From Flavobacteriales bacterium (GTDB taxonomy: Bacteria; Bacteroidota; Bacteroidia; Flavobacteriales_E; Vicingaceae): 64,000 nt of DNA. The DNA is taken from contig JAJCYO010000043.1 in NCBI GenBank assembly GCA_029262875.1, positions 1 to 64,000 on the forward strand, written 5' to 3'. Below are positions 42,411 through 52,049 of the stretch, one piece after another. Both the position numbers and the translations under genes were made by a program. The stretch's first letter is position 1; the number at the start of each line of letters is the position of its first letter. The notes under the pieces are model-generated. The model was not told the origin of the DNA and did no database searches. It saw nothing but the letters and a program-made list of their open reading frames with translations.

Positions 42411-43079
42411 TTGCAGTATTCTAAATACATAGTTACTCTTTTTGCTTGTTATATATTGGCTTTTGATATTTCTTTTGCTCAAACTCACCTCGAACCCGAT
42501 AATGGAGCCAATGGTATATCGGGTCCTGTTACCAATTCATTTATCATCACATGGGCATCTGTGGATAGTGCTGCATCTTATGAATATATAGTGAGTGATA
42601 ATCCTTTATGTTTTGTAGGCTGTCCTGGTGATACTCGTCAACAAAATGTACCAGATACTACTGCAACGGAGTACAACTTGCAAGAAGGTAAAATGTATTA
42701 TTGGATAACAAGAGTACATCTTCTTAACGGAGATACAAGCTATTGGACTGGAGTACCCTCTTCATTTTTAGCGAAATGGACAGAGAAAGAAAAAGATGAA
42801 ATCATCAAAGTTGCTCCTAACCCTTGCATCAATAAAGAAGTGGTTATAAATATTGATTGGGCAATAAATCCAAAGGCAGAAGAAATTAGCATTGAGTTGT
42901 TTTCTGTATTTGGAATTAAAGTAAAAGAAGCTGTTGTTCAAAAAGAAAGCACACGTTTTCAAGAAGTAAAAATTTATCTACCTGCAATCAAAAAAGGTAT
43001 TTACATTGCTCAATTTGTAATTGATGATAACCCAAATAACCCTAACAATAGAATTGTAGAAAAAGTTATTATTCAATAA
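42411..43079 (+). CDS. Secreted fibronectin-like protein with T9SS sorting domain
   Basis: 222 aa beginning at a TTG at 42411, with a signal peptide (YIVTLFACYILAFDISFAQ). A short beta-sandwich-like domain (ITWASVDSAASYEYIVSDNP...YWITRVH) is followed by a sorting domain (VAPNPCINKEVVINIDW...GIYIAQFV). It is likely surface-displayed or released. It lies 12 bases after the previous T9SS gene and one base before an outer-membrane protein gene, giving a three-gene secretion unit of unknown purpose. Confidence 0.7.
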   Translation: MQYSKYIVTLFACYILAFDISFAQTHLEPDNGANGISGPVTNSFIITWASVDSAASYEYIVSDNPLCFVGCPGDTRQQNVPDTTATEYNLQEGKMYYWITRVHLLNGDTSYWTGVPSSFLAKWTEKEKDEIIKVAPNPCINKEVVINIDWAINPKAEEISIELFSVFGIKVKEAVVQKESTRFQEVKIYLPAIKKGIYIAQFVIDDNPNNPNNRIVEKVIIQ

Positions 43080-43080
43080 T

Positions 43081-44067
43081 ATGACACTAAATAAGCTACT
43101 CTTATTGTTTTTTGTGTTGTTGCTTTCTTATAGTAATGGAGTTTCTCAATGTTGCTCCCCTGGCAACCCAGTAGGTGGTTCAGGTAACCTTGGAACTTTA
43201 AACGAAAAATCACTAAAAATAATTTTGACTCATAGGTATAGTTATTCAGGGAAATATATGGATGGAGACAAACCTTTTGATCCTTATTTTGTAGAAACAG
43301 GTAAATTTAATTACACTGGAATTTTAATTGCTTATGCCCTGAATAAAAGACTTACAGTAGAATTAGAAAGTGGTTATTTTTCGAATAAAAGTCAAACTTA
43401 TATAGACGGAGTGCTTCCTTCAAAAAAATCTGGAAATGGAATAAACAGCATTACCCTAACTCCTAAAATTAATCTACTAAAAAAGAAAGGCTGGGAAATA
43501 ACAACAGGATTTGGATTAAAATTTCCTGTTGGAGCTTATAATAAAGAGTTTAATGGAGCAATAGCTGAATTAGACATCCAACCATCAACAGGAGCAACCG
43601 ATTACATTAACACTATTTTTATAGCAAAAGAATACTTAGAAAAGAAAATACGCTTCTTCTTTTACAATAGAGTTGAGTTAAAAACAACTAACCCACTGCA
43701 ATATAAATATGGCAATTTATACGCAACCAGTTTTTTTGTTTCATATAGTGCTTCTGTTAGATGGGATTTTATCGCTCAATTAAGAAACGAATTTAGAGAA
43801 AAAGATGAACGACCTGCTCAAGTAAAACCCTATGATTTGGTGAAAATACCTATAAGTGGTTCTGAAAAAATGTTTTTTAGTCCTCAAGTAAACTATAATT
43901 TCAATCCTACATTGAGTATATTTGTTTTGGCAGATATTCCTATATATCAATACTATAATGAGCAACAGTTAGCGAACAGTTATGCTGTTTCGTTGAGTGT
44001 TATGAAAACATTTGTACCTAAGCCAAAGAATAAAATTCAAATACTCAAAACTCTAACTTCCGAATAA
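43081..44067 (+). CDS. Outer-membrane beta-barrel protein
   Basis: 328 aa with a signal peptide (LLLFFVLLLSYSNGVSQ) followed by CCSPG, and then alternating hydrophobic/polar beta strands with aromatic ends (YNFNPTLSIFVLADIPIYQYYNEQQ) as in an outer-membrane porin or transporter-family barrel. No substrate can be inferred. It is the third of three adjacent export-related genes after merA. Confidence 0.6.
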   Translation: MTLNKLLLLFFVLLLSYSNGVSQCCSPGNPVGGSGNLGTLNEKSLKIILTHRYSYSGKYMDGDKPFDPYFVETGKFNYTGILIAYALNKRLTVELESGYFSNKSQTYIDGVLPSKKSGNGINSITLTPKINLLKKKGWEITTGFGLKFPVGAYNKEFNGAIAELDIQPSTGATDYINTIFIAKEYLEKKIRFFFYNRVELKTTNPLQYKYGNLYATSFFVSYSASVRWDFIAQLRNEFREKDERPAQVKPYDLVKIPISGSEKMFFSPQVNYNFNPTLSIFVLADIPIYQYYNEQQLANSYAVSLSVMKTFVPKPKNKIQILKTLTSE

Positions 44068-44183
44068 TCCGCAACTTAATCAATCTGTAATCTTGTCCCA
44101 TTTTTTGTAGGAATTCCAGACATCCTTTGTCTTCCTGTATTTCCAAATTTACATGTTTTACTTGCTTAGCTACGACAGGTGCA

Positions 44184-44222
44184 AAATACCTCTTTTAAGG
44201 TATTGTTTAGAATGATTCTAAA
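44184..44222 (+). promoter_or_regulatory. Fur-family-type box upstream of the FecA-like receptor
   Basis: TTTAGAAT-G-ATTCTAAA (44206-44222) is a perfect 8-1-8 palindrome, the layout of Fur/PerR/Zur boxes (compare the PerR consensus TTATAATNATTATAA). It is 42 bases before the receptor ATG. Just upstream, AATACCT-CTTTTA-AGGTATT forms a 7-bp inverted repeat (44185-44204). Both are likely control sites for metal- or peroxide-responsive expression. Confidence 0.65.
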
Positions 44223-44264
44223 TAGGATATTTGCCTCGGATTAATCTTAAATCAATCATCTAAA

Positions 44265-46724
44265 ATGAAGAGAATTATTATAACAACAGTAATTGCGACA
44301 ATAAGTTATATAGGTGCTTTCGCCCAAAACGCAAGCATTGAAGGGAGTATAAAAAACACAGATAGTACAAGTGCCTTGGCAAATGTCTCAGTTTACTTGG
44401 ACAAAACCAATATTGGTACTTCAACTAATGCAAGCGGTAATTATGAAATAAAAAATGTGCCAGAAGGAAGCTATACATTGGTAGTTTCAAGTATCGGTTA
44501 TATTACTATTAAAAAAGAAATAAACGTTGGAAAAAGTGGGGTCACGAAACAGGATTTTATAATGACAGAAACCATATCTACTCTACTAGAAGTAACTATA
44601 ACTGGTGGTAGTACTGGCATACGAGATATTCCAGGTTCAGTACATTATATTTCACCAAAAGAAATTCAAAAATTCAACTATACAGATATTAACCGCACTT
44701 TACGAGCTGTACCAGGAGTAAATGTACAAGAAGAAGATGGATTTGGACTCTTTCCAAGTATCGGATTAAGAGGTACAGGAGTTGAACGGAATACAAAAAT
44801 AACGGTAATGGAGGATGGTATATTAATGGCTCCTGCTCCTTATGCAGCACCAGCCGCTTACTATTTTCCTACAATGGGAAGAATACAAGGTGTGGAAATT
44901 ATAAAAGGTAGCAGCCAGATAAAATATGGCCCTTATACAACAGGGGGAGCAATCAACCTAATATCTACACAAATTCCTACTGAATTTTCAGGAAAAATAA
45001 GTTTGCTGGGAGGTAGCTTTGGAGGAAGAAACGTTCACGCAGTTGTAGGGAACTCGCATAAAAATTTTGCATATGTTGTGGAAACATACCAACAGGGTTC
45101 TAATGGATTTAAAAAATTGGATGAAGTAGATGGTAGAGGTTTTGACAGAGATTCTGGTTTTAATAAGCAAGATTATCTTGCGAAATTTCGTATTAATACC
45201 AATGCTGATGCAAAAATTTACCAATCTCTTACTTTTAAAATTGGTCAGTCAATCGGAAAGATTAATGAGACCTATCTTGGCTTGACTCAAGAAGATTTCG
45301 ATATCAATCCAATCCGTAGATATGCTGGTTCGCAAGTTGACCAAATAAACACCACACAATCACAATTTTCTTTAACCCATAAAGCTAAATTCTCAAAATC
45401 ATTTAATATTACTACGGTAGCTTACCGTACCAACTTCAGCAGAAATTGGTACAAGCTAAACAAAGTGAAAGACAGCACTGGAACCAAAACCAAAATTGCT
45501 GAATTACTTGAAAATCCAACAGAATTTGATGATGCCTTCGACATATTAACAGGAACTAGCAGCACCCTTAATGATGCCCTGTTTGTAAAAGCAAATAACA
45601 GATCTTATTATTCACAAGGTGTTCAAACAACATTTAACTTCAATTTTCAAACCAACAAAATTACACACAATATTGATTTAGGTATAAGGGTGCATCAGGA
45701 TCAAATCGACCGTTTCCAATGGGTGGATGAATATGCAATGGATAATGGTGTGATGGAACTTACTAAAGCTGGAATACACGGGACCGAAAGTAATAGAGTT
45801 GAAACAGCCAATGCCATAGCAACCTATTTACAGTATAAATTGAAGGTTGGAAAATTTACTGCAACTCCTGGCATTCGTTATGAAAACATTATTCAAGACA
45901 GGAAGGATTTTGGGAAAACAGATACTGAAAGAACAGGCTCAAGCCTATCAAAGAGAAGTAATACGGTAGATGTTTTTATTCCTGGTATTGGTCTTGATTA
46001 TCGATTCAATAATTACATAAGCACTTTTATGGGGATTCACAAAGGTTTTTCTCCTCCTGGCTCTAAAGATGAACTTGAACCAGAAGAAAGTATCAACTAC
46101 GAATTGGGTACCAGGTATAAAAAAAATGGACTCTCAGGTCAGACCGTACTGTTTTTTAACAATTATGAGAATCTACTTGGTGCTGATCTGGAAGCTGCTG
46201 GTGGTGGTGGAACAAACGAACAGTTTAACGGTGGAGCGGTAAAAACAAAAGGATTAGAATTTAACTTGACATACGACCTATTTTATTCAAAAAGTAAAAG
46301 TGCCTTTAGTATGCCAATTACCGTGGTTTATACTTATACAGATGCCAAGTTTCAAAACAATTTTGATAGCGATTTTGAAGGTTGGGGGGAAGTATCGGCA
46401 GGTGACCAGTTTCCATATATGGCAAATCATCAGTTCACATTGATACTTGGTTTGGAACACCATAAGTTTGGATTAAATATAAGTGGTAAGTATATGGACG
46501 AGATGCGTACTGCTCCAGGACAAGGAAAAATACTTTCCAACGAAAAAACCGATTCGTATTTTGTGATAGATGCCAGTGTAAATTATAAACTGCATAAAAA
46601 TGTTTCCCTTTTTGCCAATGCCACCAATCTAACCGATAAGGTATATGTGGTAGCAAGAAGACCAGCAGGTTTACGTCCCGGAATGCCAAGAGCATTTAAT
46701 CTTGGACTAAAAGCGAATTTTTAA
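44265..46724 (+). CDS. TonB-dependent receptor, FecA-like
   Basis: 819 aa with a signal peptide and a CarboxypepD_reg-like domain (~25-100; TNIGTSTNASGNYEIKNVPEGSYTLVV). The plug has the FecA hallmarks (TVMEDGILMAPAPYAAPAA, YYFPTMGRIQGVEIIKG, YGPYTTGGAINLIST), and the 22-strand barrel ends in F (NLGLKANF). FecA imports ferric citrate; a similar siderophore or metal chelate is expected here. No FecR/FecI pair is adjacent, so it is probably controlled by the Fur-type box upstream and not by the sigma-factor route. Confidence 0.88.
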   Translation: MKRIIITTVIATISYIGAFAQNASIEGSIKNTDSTSALANVSVYLDKTNIGTSTNASGNYEIKNVPEGSYTLVVSSIGYITIKKEINVGKSGVTKQDFIMTETISTLLEVTITGGSTGIRDIPGSVHYISPKEIQKFNYTDINRTLRAVPGVNVQEEDGFGLFPSIGLRGTGVERNTKITVMEDGILMAPAPYAAPAAYYFPTMGRIQGVEIIKGSSQIKYGPYTTGGAINLISTQIPTEFSGKISLLGGSFGGRNVHAVVGNSHKNFAYVVETYQQGSNGFKKLDEVDGRGFDRDSGFNKQDYLAKFRINTNADAKIYQSLTFKIGQSIGKINETYLGLTQEDFDINPIRRYAGSQVDQINTTQSQFSLTHKAKFSKSFNITTVAYRTNFSRNWYKLNKVKDSTGTKTKIAELLENPTEFDDAFDILTGTSSTLNDALFVKANNRSYYSQGVQTTFNFNFQTNKITHNIDLGIRVHQDQIDRFQWVDEYAMDNGVMELTKAGIHGTESNRVETANAIATYLQYKLKVGKFTATPGIRYENIIQDRKDFGKTDTERTGSSLSKRSNTVDVFIPGIGLDYRFNNYISTFMGIHKGFSPPGSKDELEPEESINYELGTRYKKNGLSGQTVLFFNNYENLLGADLEAAGGGGTNEQFNGGAVKTKGLEFNLTYDLFYSKSKSAFSMPITVVYTYTDAKFQNNFDSDFEGWGEVSAGDQFPYMANHQFTLILGLEHHKFGLNISGKYMDEMRTAPGQGKILSNEKTDSYFVIDASVNYKLHKNVSLFANATNLTDKVYVVARRPAGLRPGMPRAFNLGLKANF

Positions 46725-46863
46725 TATATATTCTGGAAATTAACACAAAAAGACAGGCATATATACAATTCGCTATAAACACACAAGGAAAAATTGTCAA
46801 ACCGTATAATGTTTGCTAATATTACCATACCGATCAATTCAACAAAACAAATGCTGCTAACAA

Positions 46864-48114
46864 TCAAAAATAAGTGCTGAATCCAAATAACCAAGCAGCT
46901 GTCAATGATGGTGGATTATTTAAAATATCTTTTTGCCATTGATACCTGTAATTTAATCTGAAAACAGTTTGTGAAGTTGGTCTAAAGCTTATAGCAGGTG
47001 ATATAGCCCATAAATCTTCTCCTATATTTGTTCCAGTTTCTTTAAACGTTCCTACGTTCCAATCAACGTAATCTAACCTAGCTGCAAAATTGAAACTTGC
47101 ACTTTCCCAATCTAATATTTTTCTTTTAAAAATGGTTTGAACTACATCAACAAAAAATCCTTGCTGTTTATTACCAAATTGTTGAGTATATGTTTCAGGG
47201 ACATCAATAGTTGCCACTACATATTCTCCAACGATGTAAGTAGCAGTTTTTTTAATAGTGGTGTTAAAATCAATAGCAAATACGTCTAATCTTCTTTTCT
47301 CGTCAAGCTTGAGACCATCTTCTTCAAACTTATTATATACGCCTCCCATGTACGAAAGCCCTATTTCACCTATTTTTCGGTTTTTAATAGCAAGCTTTCC
47401 AGTAACAAGAGCTTTACCATTGTTACTTTCCTCAAATCGCTCTTTATTTTCTTTAGCTGCTGGCAGAAATGTTTTGTTATCTTCATTGTCAACTATGCTA
47501 TTATCAAACCCATTTGTCAGGTAAACTTCATACCCAAACACCCAATTTTTTTTGTGCGTTTTACCAAATAAACCAAAACCAGCATTAGACCATGTTGCAG
47601 GTAACATATTTACAGCTACATCTGGACGTTCAACAAATTCCCATTTTGGACCATCATGATTTTGATTAAATGCCCCAATAGGATTCATAATGATTCCTCC
47701 TCTAAAATTAAAAACTGGATGAAACGTAACATCCATTGCTGCAAATTCTATCCCTATTTCTTTTGTTCCGTCCTCAAATTCTATTTCGGATAAAAATTTA
47801 ATCCGTTTGCTAATAGATGCAGACATAAACACAGTTAACCTTCTTGCTTGAAATGATAACCCTTCTGAAACTCCATCTTCAGAACTATAAAAAGAATTGG
47901 CTTCAAGATAGCCCCCTAATGCAACGGGCAATTTATCGGTAGTAAGAAAAGGGCGATTGTAAACAGCATCCATATTCAATAAGGATTTTGTTGTATCGAC
48001 AGGAACACGGGTAATAACCGAGTCCATAATTTGTGCTTTTATGTTACCTGCTGTAACATAAAATAAACAAGCAATTAAGATTTGTTTAGGAGATATGGAT
48101 GTAAATATTTTCAT
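46864..48114 (-). CDS. Outer-membrane porin (porin O/P type)
   Basis: 416 aa with a signal peptide (FYVTAGNIKAQ), then repeated beta strands with FLSEIEFEDG and FNFAARLDYVDWNVG, ending in a terminal aromatic residue (WLFGFSTYF), as in phosphate-selective porin O/P-like barrels. It is convergent with the FecA-like gene and co-directional with the Rieske and di-haem genes; its start overlaps the Rieske gene by 29 bases. It may pass a small anion or metal complex needed by the same system. Confidence 0.72.
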   Translation of the reverse strand: MKIFTSISPKQILIACLFYVTAGNIKAQIMDSVITRVPVDTTKSLLNMDAVYNRPFLTTDKLPVALGGYLEANSFYSSEDGVSEGLSFQARRLTVFMSASISKRIKFLSEIEFEDGTKEIGIEFAAMDVTFHPVFNFRGGIIMNPIGAFNQNHDGPKWEFVERPDVAVNMLPATWSNAGFGLFGKTHKKNWVFGYEVYLTNGFDNSIVDNEDNKTFLPAAKENKERFEESNNGKALVTGKLAIKNRKIGEIGLSYMGGVYNKFEEDGLKLDEKRRLDVFAIDFNTTIKKTATYIVGEYVVATIDVPETYTQQFGNKQQGFFVDVVQTIFKRKILDWESASFNFAARLDYVDWNVGTFKETGTNIGEDLWAISPAISFRPTSQTVFRLNYRYQWQKDILNNPPSLTAAWLFGFSTYF

Positions 48115-48526
48115 TGTCTGTTTCTGTTTTATATGTCATTAAGTTTTTATCAGCTGGTCCTTCTAATACTTTTCCGGCAATAGAAAATTCACTCCCGTGA
48201 CAGGGACATGTATAGATACCGCCACCCACATTTAGTTCACAACCTCTGTGAGTACATTTAAGCAATGAAGAAGAATAAGTATTCTCTCCTATATTGTAAA
48301 TGCAAATAGGAAAGTCAAGTCCTTCTGTTTTTACAAGAACAAATTTTCGATTGATTTTCTTATCTTTTTTTAGTTGGATGAATTCTGATTTTGAAATAAC
48401 CAATTTTCCTTTCTTATTATTTGCAATAGCATAATAAATTCCTCCACACGATTGCAAGAGTGTAGCAGCTATTGGTATTCCAATAGCTGAATAACAACAA
48501 GTTTTGATAAACTTTCTACGTTCCAT
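48086..48526 (-). CDS. Rieske [2Fe-2S] protein with Tat-like signal
   Basis: 146 aa. Cluster ligands are C91 and H93 (CTHRGC) and C107 and H110 (CPCHGS); C96 and C109 would form the stabilising disulfide of high-potential Rieske proteins. The N-terminus (ERRKFIKTCC) has a twin-Arg-like motif, and a lipobox-type LLQSC follows, so it is a periplasmic membrane-tethered electron carrier. It lies 4 bases after the di-haem oxidase gene, its likely redox partner. Confidence 0.85.
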   Translation of the reverse strand: MERRKFIKTCCYSAIGIPIAATLLQSCGGIYYAIANNKKGKLVISKSEFIQLKKDKKINRKFVLVKTEGLDFPICIYNIGENTYSSSLLKCTHRGCELNVGGGIYTCPCHGSEFSIAGKVLEGPADKNLMTYKTETDNENIYIHIS

Positions 48527-48530
48527 ATTA

Positions 48531-49724
48531 CTATAGTGATTCTAAGAACTTGATTAACTGTTGTTTTTCAGTTTCCGAGAGTTGGGTGTACATAGTTTTG
48601 GATTGCTCTGCTTCACCACCATGCAGCAAAATAGCTTCTTCAATGCTCATTGCACGTCCATCATGTAATAAAAAATAAGTTCCTCCCTGAGCATCTTTGG
48701 ATAATCCTAATCCCCATAATGCGGGTGTTTTCCACTCTGAAGTCAAGGCGAACCCTTCGGTATAACCATCATCTAATCCTGACCCCATATCATGTAACAA
48801 TAAATCAGTATATGGATGAAATACTTTATTTGATAACGCTTCAATGGGTGAATTTGAAGTTTGCAATGTTGGTGTATGACACTTGGCACAATCAGCTTGA
48901 GAAAAGAGTTGTTCACCGACAATCACATCAGAATCGTCTTGATCTCTACGAAGAGGTGCTTTTAAGGTTTTTAAATAAAAAACTACATCATGAACAGTTT
49001 GTGTACTAACTTCAGGGTCAACCTCTAAACCAGAAAAGGGGTCGATGGGTTCAAATAGCGAAGTAATTCCCATATCTTGATTATATGCTCCTGATGTTTG
49101 ATGAAGTAAGTCGTAAGCTCCCCCCTTTTTCCCAAACCTAGAAATGTATTTGCCATTTTGTGAAATGGAATTTGGTCTTAATTGAACATAGCCTGGAATA
49201 TTGTTCCAATGAGGTCTTCCGCTTATCCCATCGCCATTTGCATCATTTTCATCAGACATTGAAATTATGTCTGCATCGCTCACTGCATCAAGAAATCCAA
49301 GCCCAGATACAGCAGGAGCTATTAAATCTGTTGATGTTGCACCAAAAGGAAGTTGCTCTGGCTGGTAGCCAGGAATTGCTTTGTGTTGAAGCTGTGGTCC
49401 TCCAAAACTTAGAAATTGATTACCTAAAGTATCAGGCTGTCCAAATCGGGTAAACTTTACAAAGGGAGAACCTTTTCCATCTCCAGCATGACAACTGGCA
49501 CATTGGTTAGCAACAAAGACTGGTCCTAACCCTTCTTCAATAGTAAATACATCTCCAAATGCTTCATCCCCTTTAAGAAATTGAATTTGTTCAGCAGTTG
49601 ACAGTCCTTCAACTGGACCATCTAACAACTCATTCTCTTCTGGGGCAAATGGCATTGTCTTTTCACATCCCATGAAGAAGAATGAAAGTATGATCATTAT
49701 AATAAATAAGCACGAATTTTTCAT
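48531..49724 (-). CDS. Di-haem oxidoreductase lipoprotein (DHOR/DUF1111)
   Basis: 397 aa with a lipoprotein signal (IIMIILSFFFMGCEK, C20). Two c-type haem sites are present: CASCH (75-79) and CAKCH (279-283). Other conserved parts of the family are the NDANGDGISGRPHW block and the AFALTSEWKTPALWGLG stretch. Relatives act as periplasmic peroxidases or thiol oxidoreductases and often sit with iron-uptake genes. With the adjacent Rieske protein it forms a probable redox pair, perhaps for Fe oxidation/reduction in uptake. Confidence 0.85.
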   Translation of the reverse strand: MKNSCLFIIMIILSFFFMGCEKTMPFAPEENELLDGPVEGLSTAEQIQFLKGDEAFGDVFTIEEGLGPVFVANQCASCHAGDGKGSPFVKFTRFGQPDTLGNQFLSFGGPQLQHKAIPGYQPEQLPFGATSTDLIAPAVSGLGFLDAVSDADIISMSDENDANGDGISGRPHWNNIPGYVQLRPNSISQNGKYISRFGKKGGAYDLLHQTSGAYNQDMGITSLFEPIDPFSGLEVDPEVSTQTVHDVVFYLKTLKAPLRRDQDDSDVIVGEQLFSQADCAKCHTPTLQTSNSPIEALSNKVFHPYTDLLLHDMGSGLDDGYTEGFALTSEWKTPALWGLGLSKDAQGGTYFLLHDGRAMSIEEAILLHGGEAEQSKTMYTQLSETEKQQLIKFLESL

Positions 49725-49778
49725 AGTTCAATAATTTTTCACAAATCTATACATTATTTTTAGGGTTATCTAAAAATA

Positions 49779-49964
49779 ATGTTAGAAAAGACTAATTTGA
49801 TATGTTCTCTTTATTTAATTACAATAAAAACTTGGGGATTATGTTATAAAAACAATATGTTTGAAGTCAAATACTTAGGTATCGAAAAAATGGCTAAAAA
49901 AAGTAACCCAAATGGAAAGGTATTAACATTAGAGGGATTTTTGAATCTGATAAAATACGAATAA
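49779..49964 (+). CDS. Small hypothetical protein (35-61 aa)
   Basis: A short open frame ending two bases before the small lipoprotein gene. The ATG at 49779 gives 61 aa; the ATG at 49857 gives 35 aa (MFEVKYLGIEKMAKK...NGKVLTLEGFLNLIKYE). It is basic, with no signal. Proximity to the next frame suggests it is real and coupled, but evidence for translation is weak. Confidence 0.35.
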   Translation: MLEKTNLICSLYLITIKTWGLCYKNNMFEVKYLGIEKMAKKSNPNGKVLTLEGFLNLIKYE

Positions 49965-49965
49965 T

Positions 49966-50091
49966 GTGTTGTCAAAAAAGAGTGTTTATCTATTTCTAAC
50001 ATTATTGTTTTTAATAATAATGATACAATCTTGTAAATCATCAAAAGGTTGTTGCAGGGCAAAAAACAATACTACAAAAACAATTAATTAG
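49966..50091 (+). CDS. Small lipoprotein (41 aa)
   Basis: A frame shorter than usual cut-offs, starting at a GTG at 49966 (or the TTG at 49969). It has a basic N-terminus (LSKKS), a hydrophobic stretch (VYLFLTLLFLIIMI), a lipobox QSC (C23), then a polar, Cys-containing tail (KSSKGCCRAKNN) and a stop at 50089-50091. It lies 2 bases after the preceding small frame. The CC pair suggests metal binding, in keeping with the neighbouring metal genes. Confidence 0.55.
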   Translation: MLSKKSVYLFLTLLFLIIMIQSCKSSKGCCRAKNNTTKTIN

Positions 50092-50136
50092 AACTTAAAA
50101 TATACCTTTATAAAAAATTGAAATACTTACTCAAAA

Positions 50137-50589
50137 ATGAAGAAATCGAACTATAAAATACTCTCAATAGTTAGTCTATTATTTATTCTCATGTCAAGCA
50201 TTTTATTTTCCTGTCAAAGTGAAGATAAAGTTGAAAAAGCAAGAAAAGAAGTTTTTGCAATTCATGATGAAATTATGCCAGAAATGGGTAGCCTAATGAA
50301 ATTGAAACGAGAAACTAAGAACAAAATCCAGCTATTAGATAGTTTAGGAGTTAATACAGATGTAAGTAACCTAAATACAATAATTCAAGAACTTGATGAA
50401 GCTGACGAGGCGATGATGAAATGGATGAGAAAGTTCAAAAATCCAACAGAAGAAACAAGCGAAACAGAGGCTTTAAAATATTTAGAAGGAGAATTGAAAA
50501 AAATCAAAGAAGTGAGGTCAAAGTTCAATATTAGTATGGAAAAAGCAACAAAAGAGCTTTTAATAAAAACCACCACTGATGAATATTAA
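50137..50589 (+). CDS. Lipoprotein with helical domain
   Basis: 150 aa with a lipoprotein signal (LLFILMSSILFSCQSEDK). Then it is entirely helical and charged, with a Met-rich middle (IHDEIMPEMGSLMKLK, EADEAMMKWMRKF). No family name is certain; Met/His residues may bind metal such as copper. It overlaps the SCO1-like gene by 11 bases, so the two are translated together, consistent with copper handling. Confidence 0.6.
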   Translation: MKKSNYKILSIVSLLFILMSSILFSCQSEDKVEKARKEVFAIHDEIMPEMGSLMKLKRETKNKIQLLDSLGVNTDVSNLNTIIQELDEADEAMMKWMRKFKNPTEETSETEALKYLEGELKKIKEVRSKFNISMEKATKELLIKTTTDEY

Positions 50590-51211
50590 TTTTGTAAAAA
50601 TATTCATCTTTTTTATCGTGCTTTTTTTTGTTAGTTGCCAACAAGAAGAGAAATCATTACCTATACTTGGAGCAAAAACAACTGAAACAAATGGAAGTAT
50701 TTTGGACACTATATATAAAACTATTCCTGACTTTTTATTTATAGATCAAGATAGGAATGAAATATCTCAAGCAACGTTTCAAAATAAGATATATATAGCT
50801 GATTTCTTTTTTACCACTTGCCCTACTATTTGCCCTATTATGAAAAATCAAATGTTTCGAGTTTATGAGAAATACAAAGAAAATGAGCGAATTGCCTTTT
50901 TATCTCATACCATTGACCCACAACATGATACAGTTGCCGTTTTAAAAAGTTATGCCAATAGTTTAGGAATAAATAGTAATCAGTGGCATTTTGTAACTGG
51001 CGACCGTGAAACAATATATAATATTGCTCAAAACCATTATATGGTAAGTGCTGTTGAAGACGAATCAGCACCTGGAGGGGCGGTTCACAGTGGGGCATTT
51101 ATCTTAATTGATAAAGAGAAAAGAATTAGAGGTTATTATGATGGTACTGATGAAAAAGCGGTTACCCAGTTGATACAGGACATCTCCCTTTTGCTCAATG
51201 AAAATAAATAG
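50579..51211 (+). CDS. SCO1/SenC-family copper protein
   Basis: A 210-aa thioredoxin-fold lipoprotein (lipobox FFVSC). Copper ligands are CPTIC (in FFFTTCPTICPIM) and the His in GGAVHSGAF. SCO1 proteins deliver copper to cytochrome oxidase CuA or reduce its cysteines; Bacteroidota versions also act in thiol redox. It is the second gene after the helical lipoprotein and 3 bases before a hydrolase gene. Confidence 0.88.
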   Translation: MNINFVKIFIFFIVLFFVSCQQEEKSLPILGAKTTETNGSILDTIYKTIPDFLFIDQDRNEISQATFQNKIYIADFFFTTCPTICPIMKNQMFRVYEKYKENERIAFLSHTIDPQHDTVAVLKSYANSLGINSNQWHFVTGDRETIYNIAQNHYMVSAVEDESAPGGAVHSGAFILIDKEKRIRGYYDGTDEKAVTQLIQDISLLLNENK

Positions 51212-51213
51212 AA

Positions 51214-52029
51214 GTGACAAACAATTTTATTCAAGAATCTAGTAATTTCTTAAAAGAATATCCTTTAAAAAAGGTATTCATTAATAGCCATAAAGAATGG
51301 AGTTATATTGATACTGAAACAAAAGATAAACCGGTTTTATTAATGTTACACGGTACTAGAGGAAATCCTTATGTGTTTTGGAATCAATTTAATCAATTAA
51401 AATCAACATTCAGATTAATTTCAGTTAAGCTTCCATTGTCCCATAATGCCAAATTAATTTGTGATGAGCTGTCGCAACTAATGGAGCAACTCTCTATAAA
51501 TAAATTTAACTTATTAGGAACATCAATAGGTGGATACCTTGCTCAATGGTTCGCTTACTATTACCCTGAAAAAACTAATAAACTTTTTATTTGTAATTCT
51601 ATTATTAACGGAGAGCATATAAATAATCCGTCTTTATTTTTGAGTAGATATATTCTACCTATAATTCCTTATTCTTTTTTAAAAAAGAAATTTTTAAAAG
51701 AGATGAGAAAAAGTGACGAATTTTATCAAAACCTAAATGCTTATTTATATCAAAATATTATAACAGGACTTTCATCAAAAGAATTAGCTGAAAGAGCACT
51801 TACTTTTCACTATAATAAGGAGGTTCCTATTTTAAAACTAAACGAAAGCGATATTGTAATAATTGATTGTAAAGATGATCCATATATTCCTGAAAATGCT
51901 CAAAATAAACTTCTAAATAGATATTCAAAGGCTTTTCATTATCAATTCAAAAGGGGACATCACTTTCCTTATATTCTTGAATCACAGAAATTTAATGACA
52001 TTATTTTGAAAAAAATCGCTGAAAACTGA
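51214..52029 (+). CDS. Alpha/beta hydrolase
   Basis: A 271-aa protein with the alpha/beta hydrolase fold: oxyanion motif MLHGTRGNPYVFW, nucleophile elbow GTSIGG (Ser in LLGTSIGGYLAQW), acid in IIDCKDDPYIP, and His in RGHHFPYI. The start is a GTG at 51214, 3 bases after the SCO1 stop. No substrate can be named. It lacks a signal, so it is cytoplasmic. Its presence in a metal operon is unexplained. Confidence 0.82.
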   Translation: MTNNFIQESSNFLKEYPLKKVFINSHKEWSYIDTETKDKPVLLMLHGTRGNPYVFWNQFNQLKSTFRLISVKLPLSHNAKLICDELSQLMEQLSINKFNLLGTSIGGYLAQWFAYYYPEKTNKLFICNSIINGEHINNPSLFLSRYILPIIPYSFLKKKFLKEMRKSDEFYQNLNAYLYQNIITGLSSKELAERALTFHYNKEVPILKLNESDIVIIDCKDDPYIPENAQNKLLNRYSKAFHYQFKRGHHFPYILESQKFNDIILKKIAEN

Positions 52030-52049
52030 AAAAGTAAAACAAAATAACT

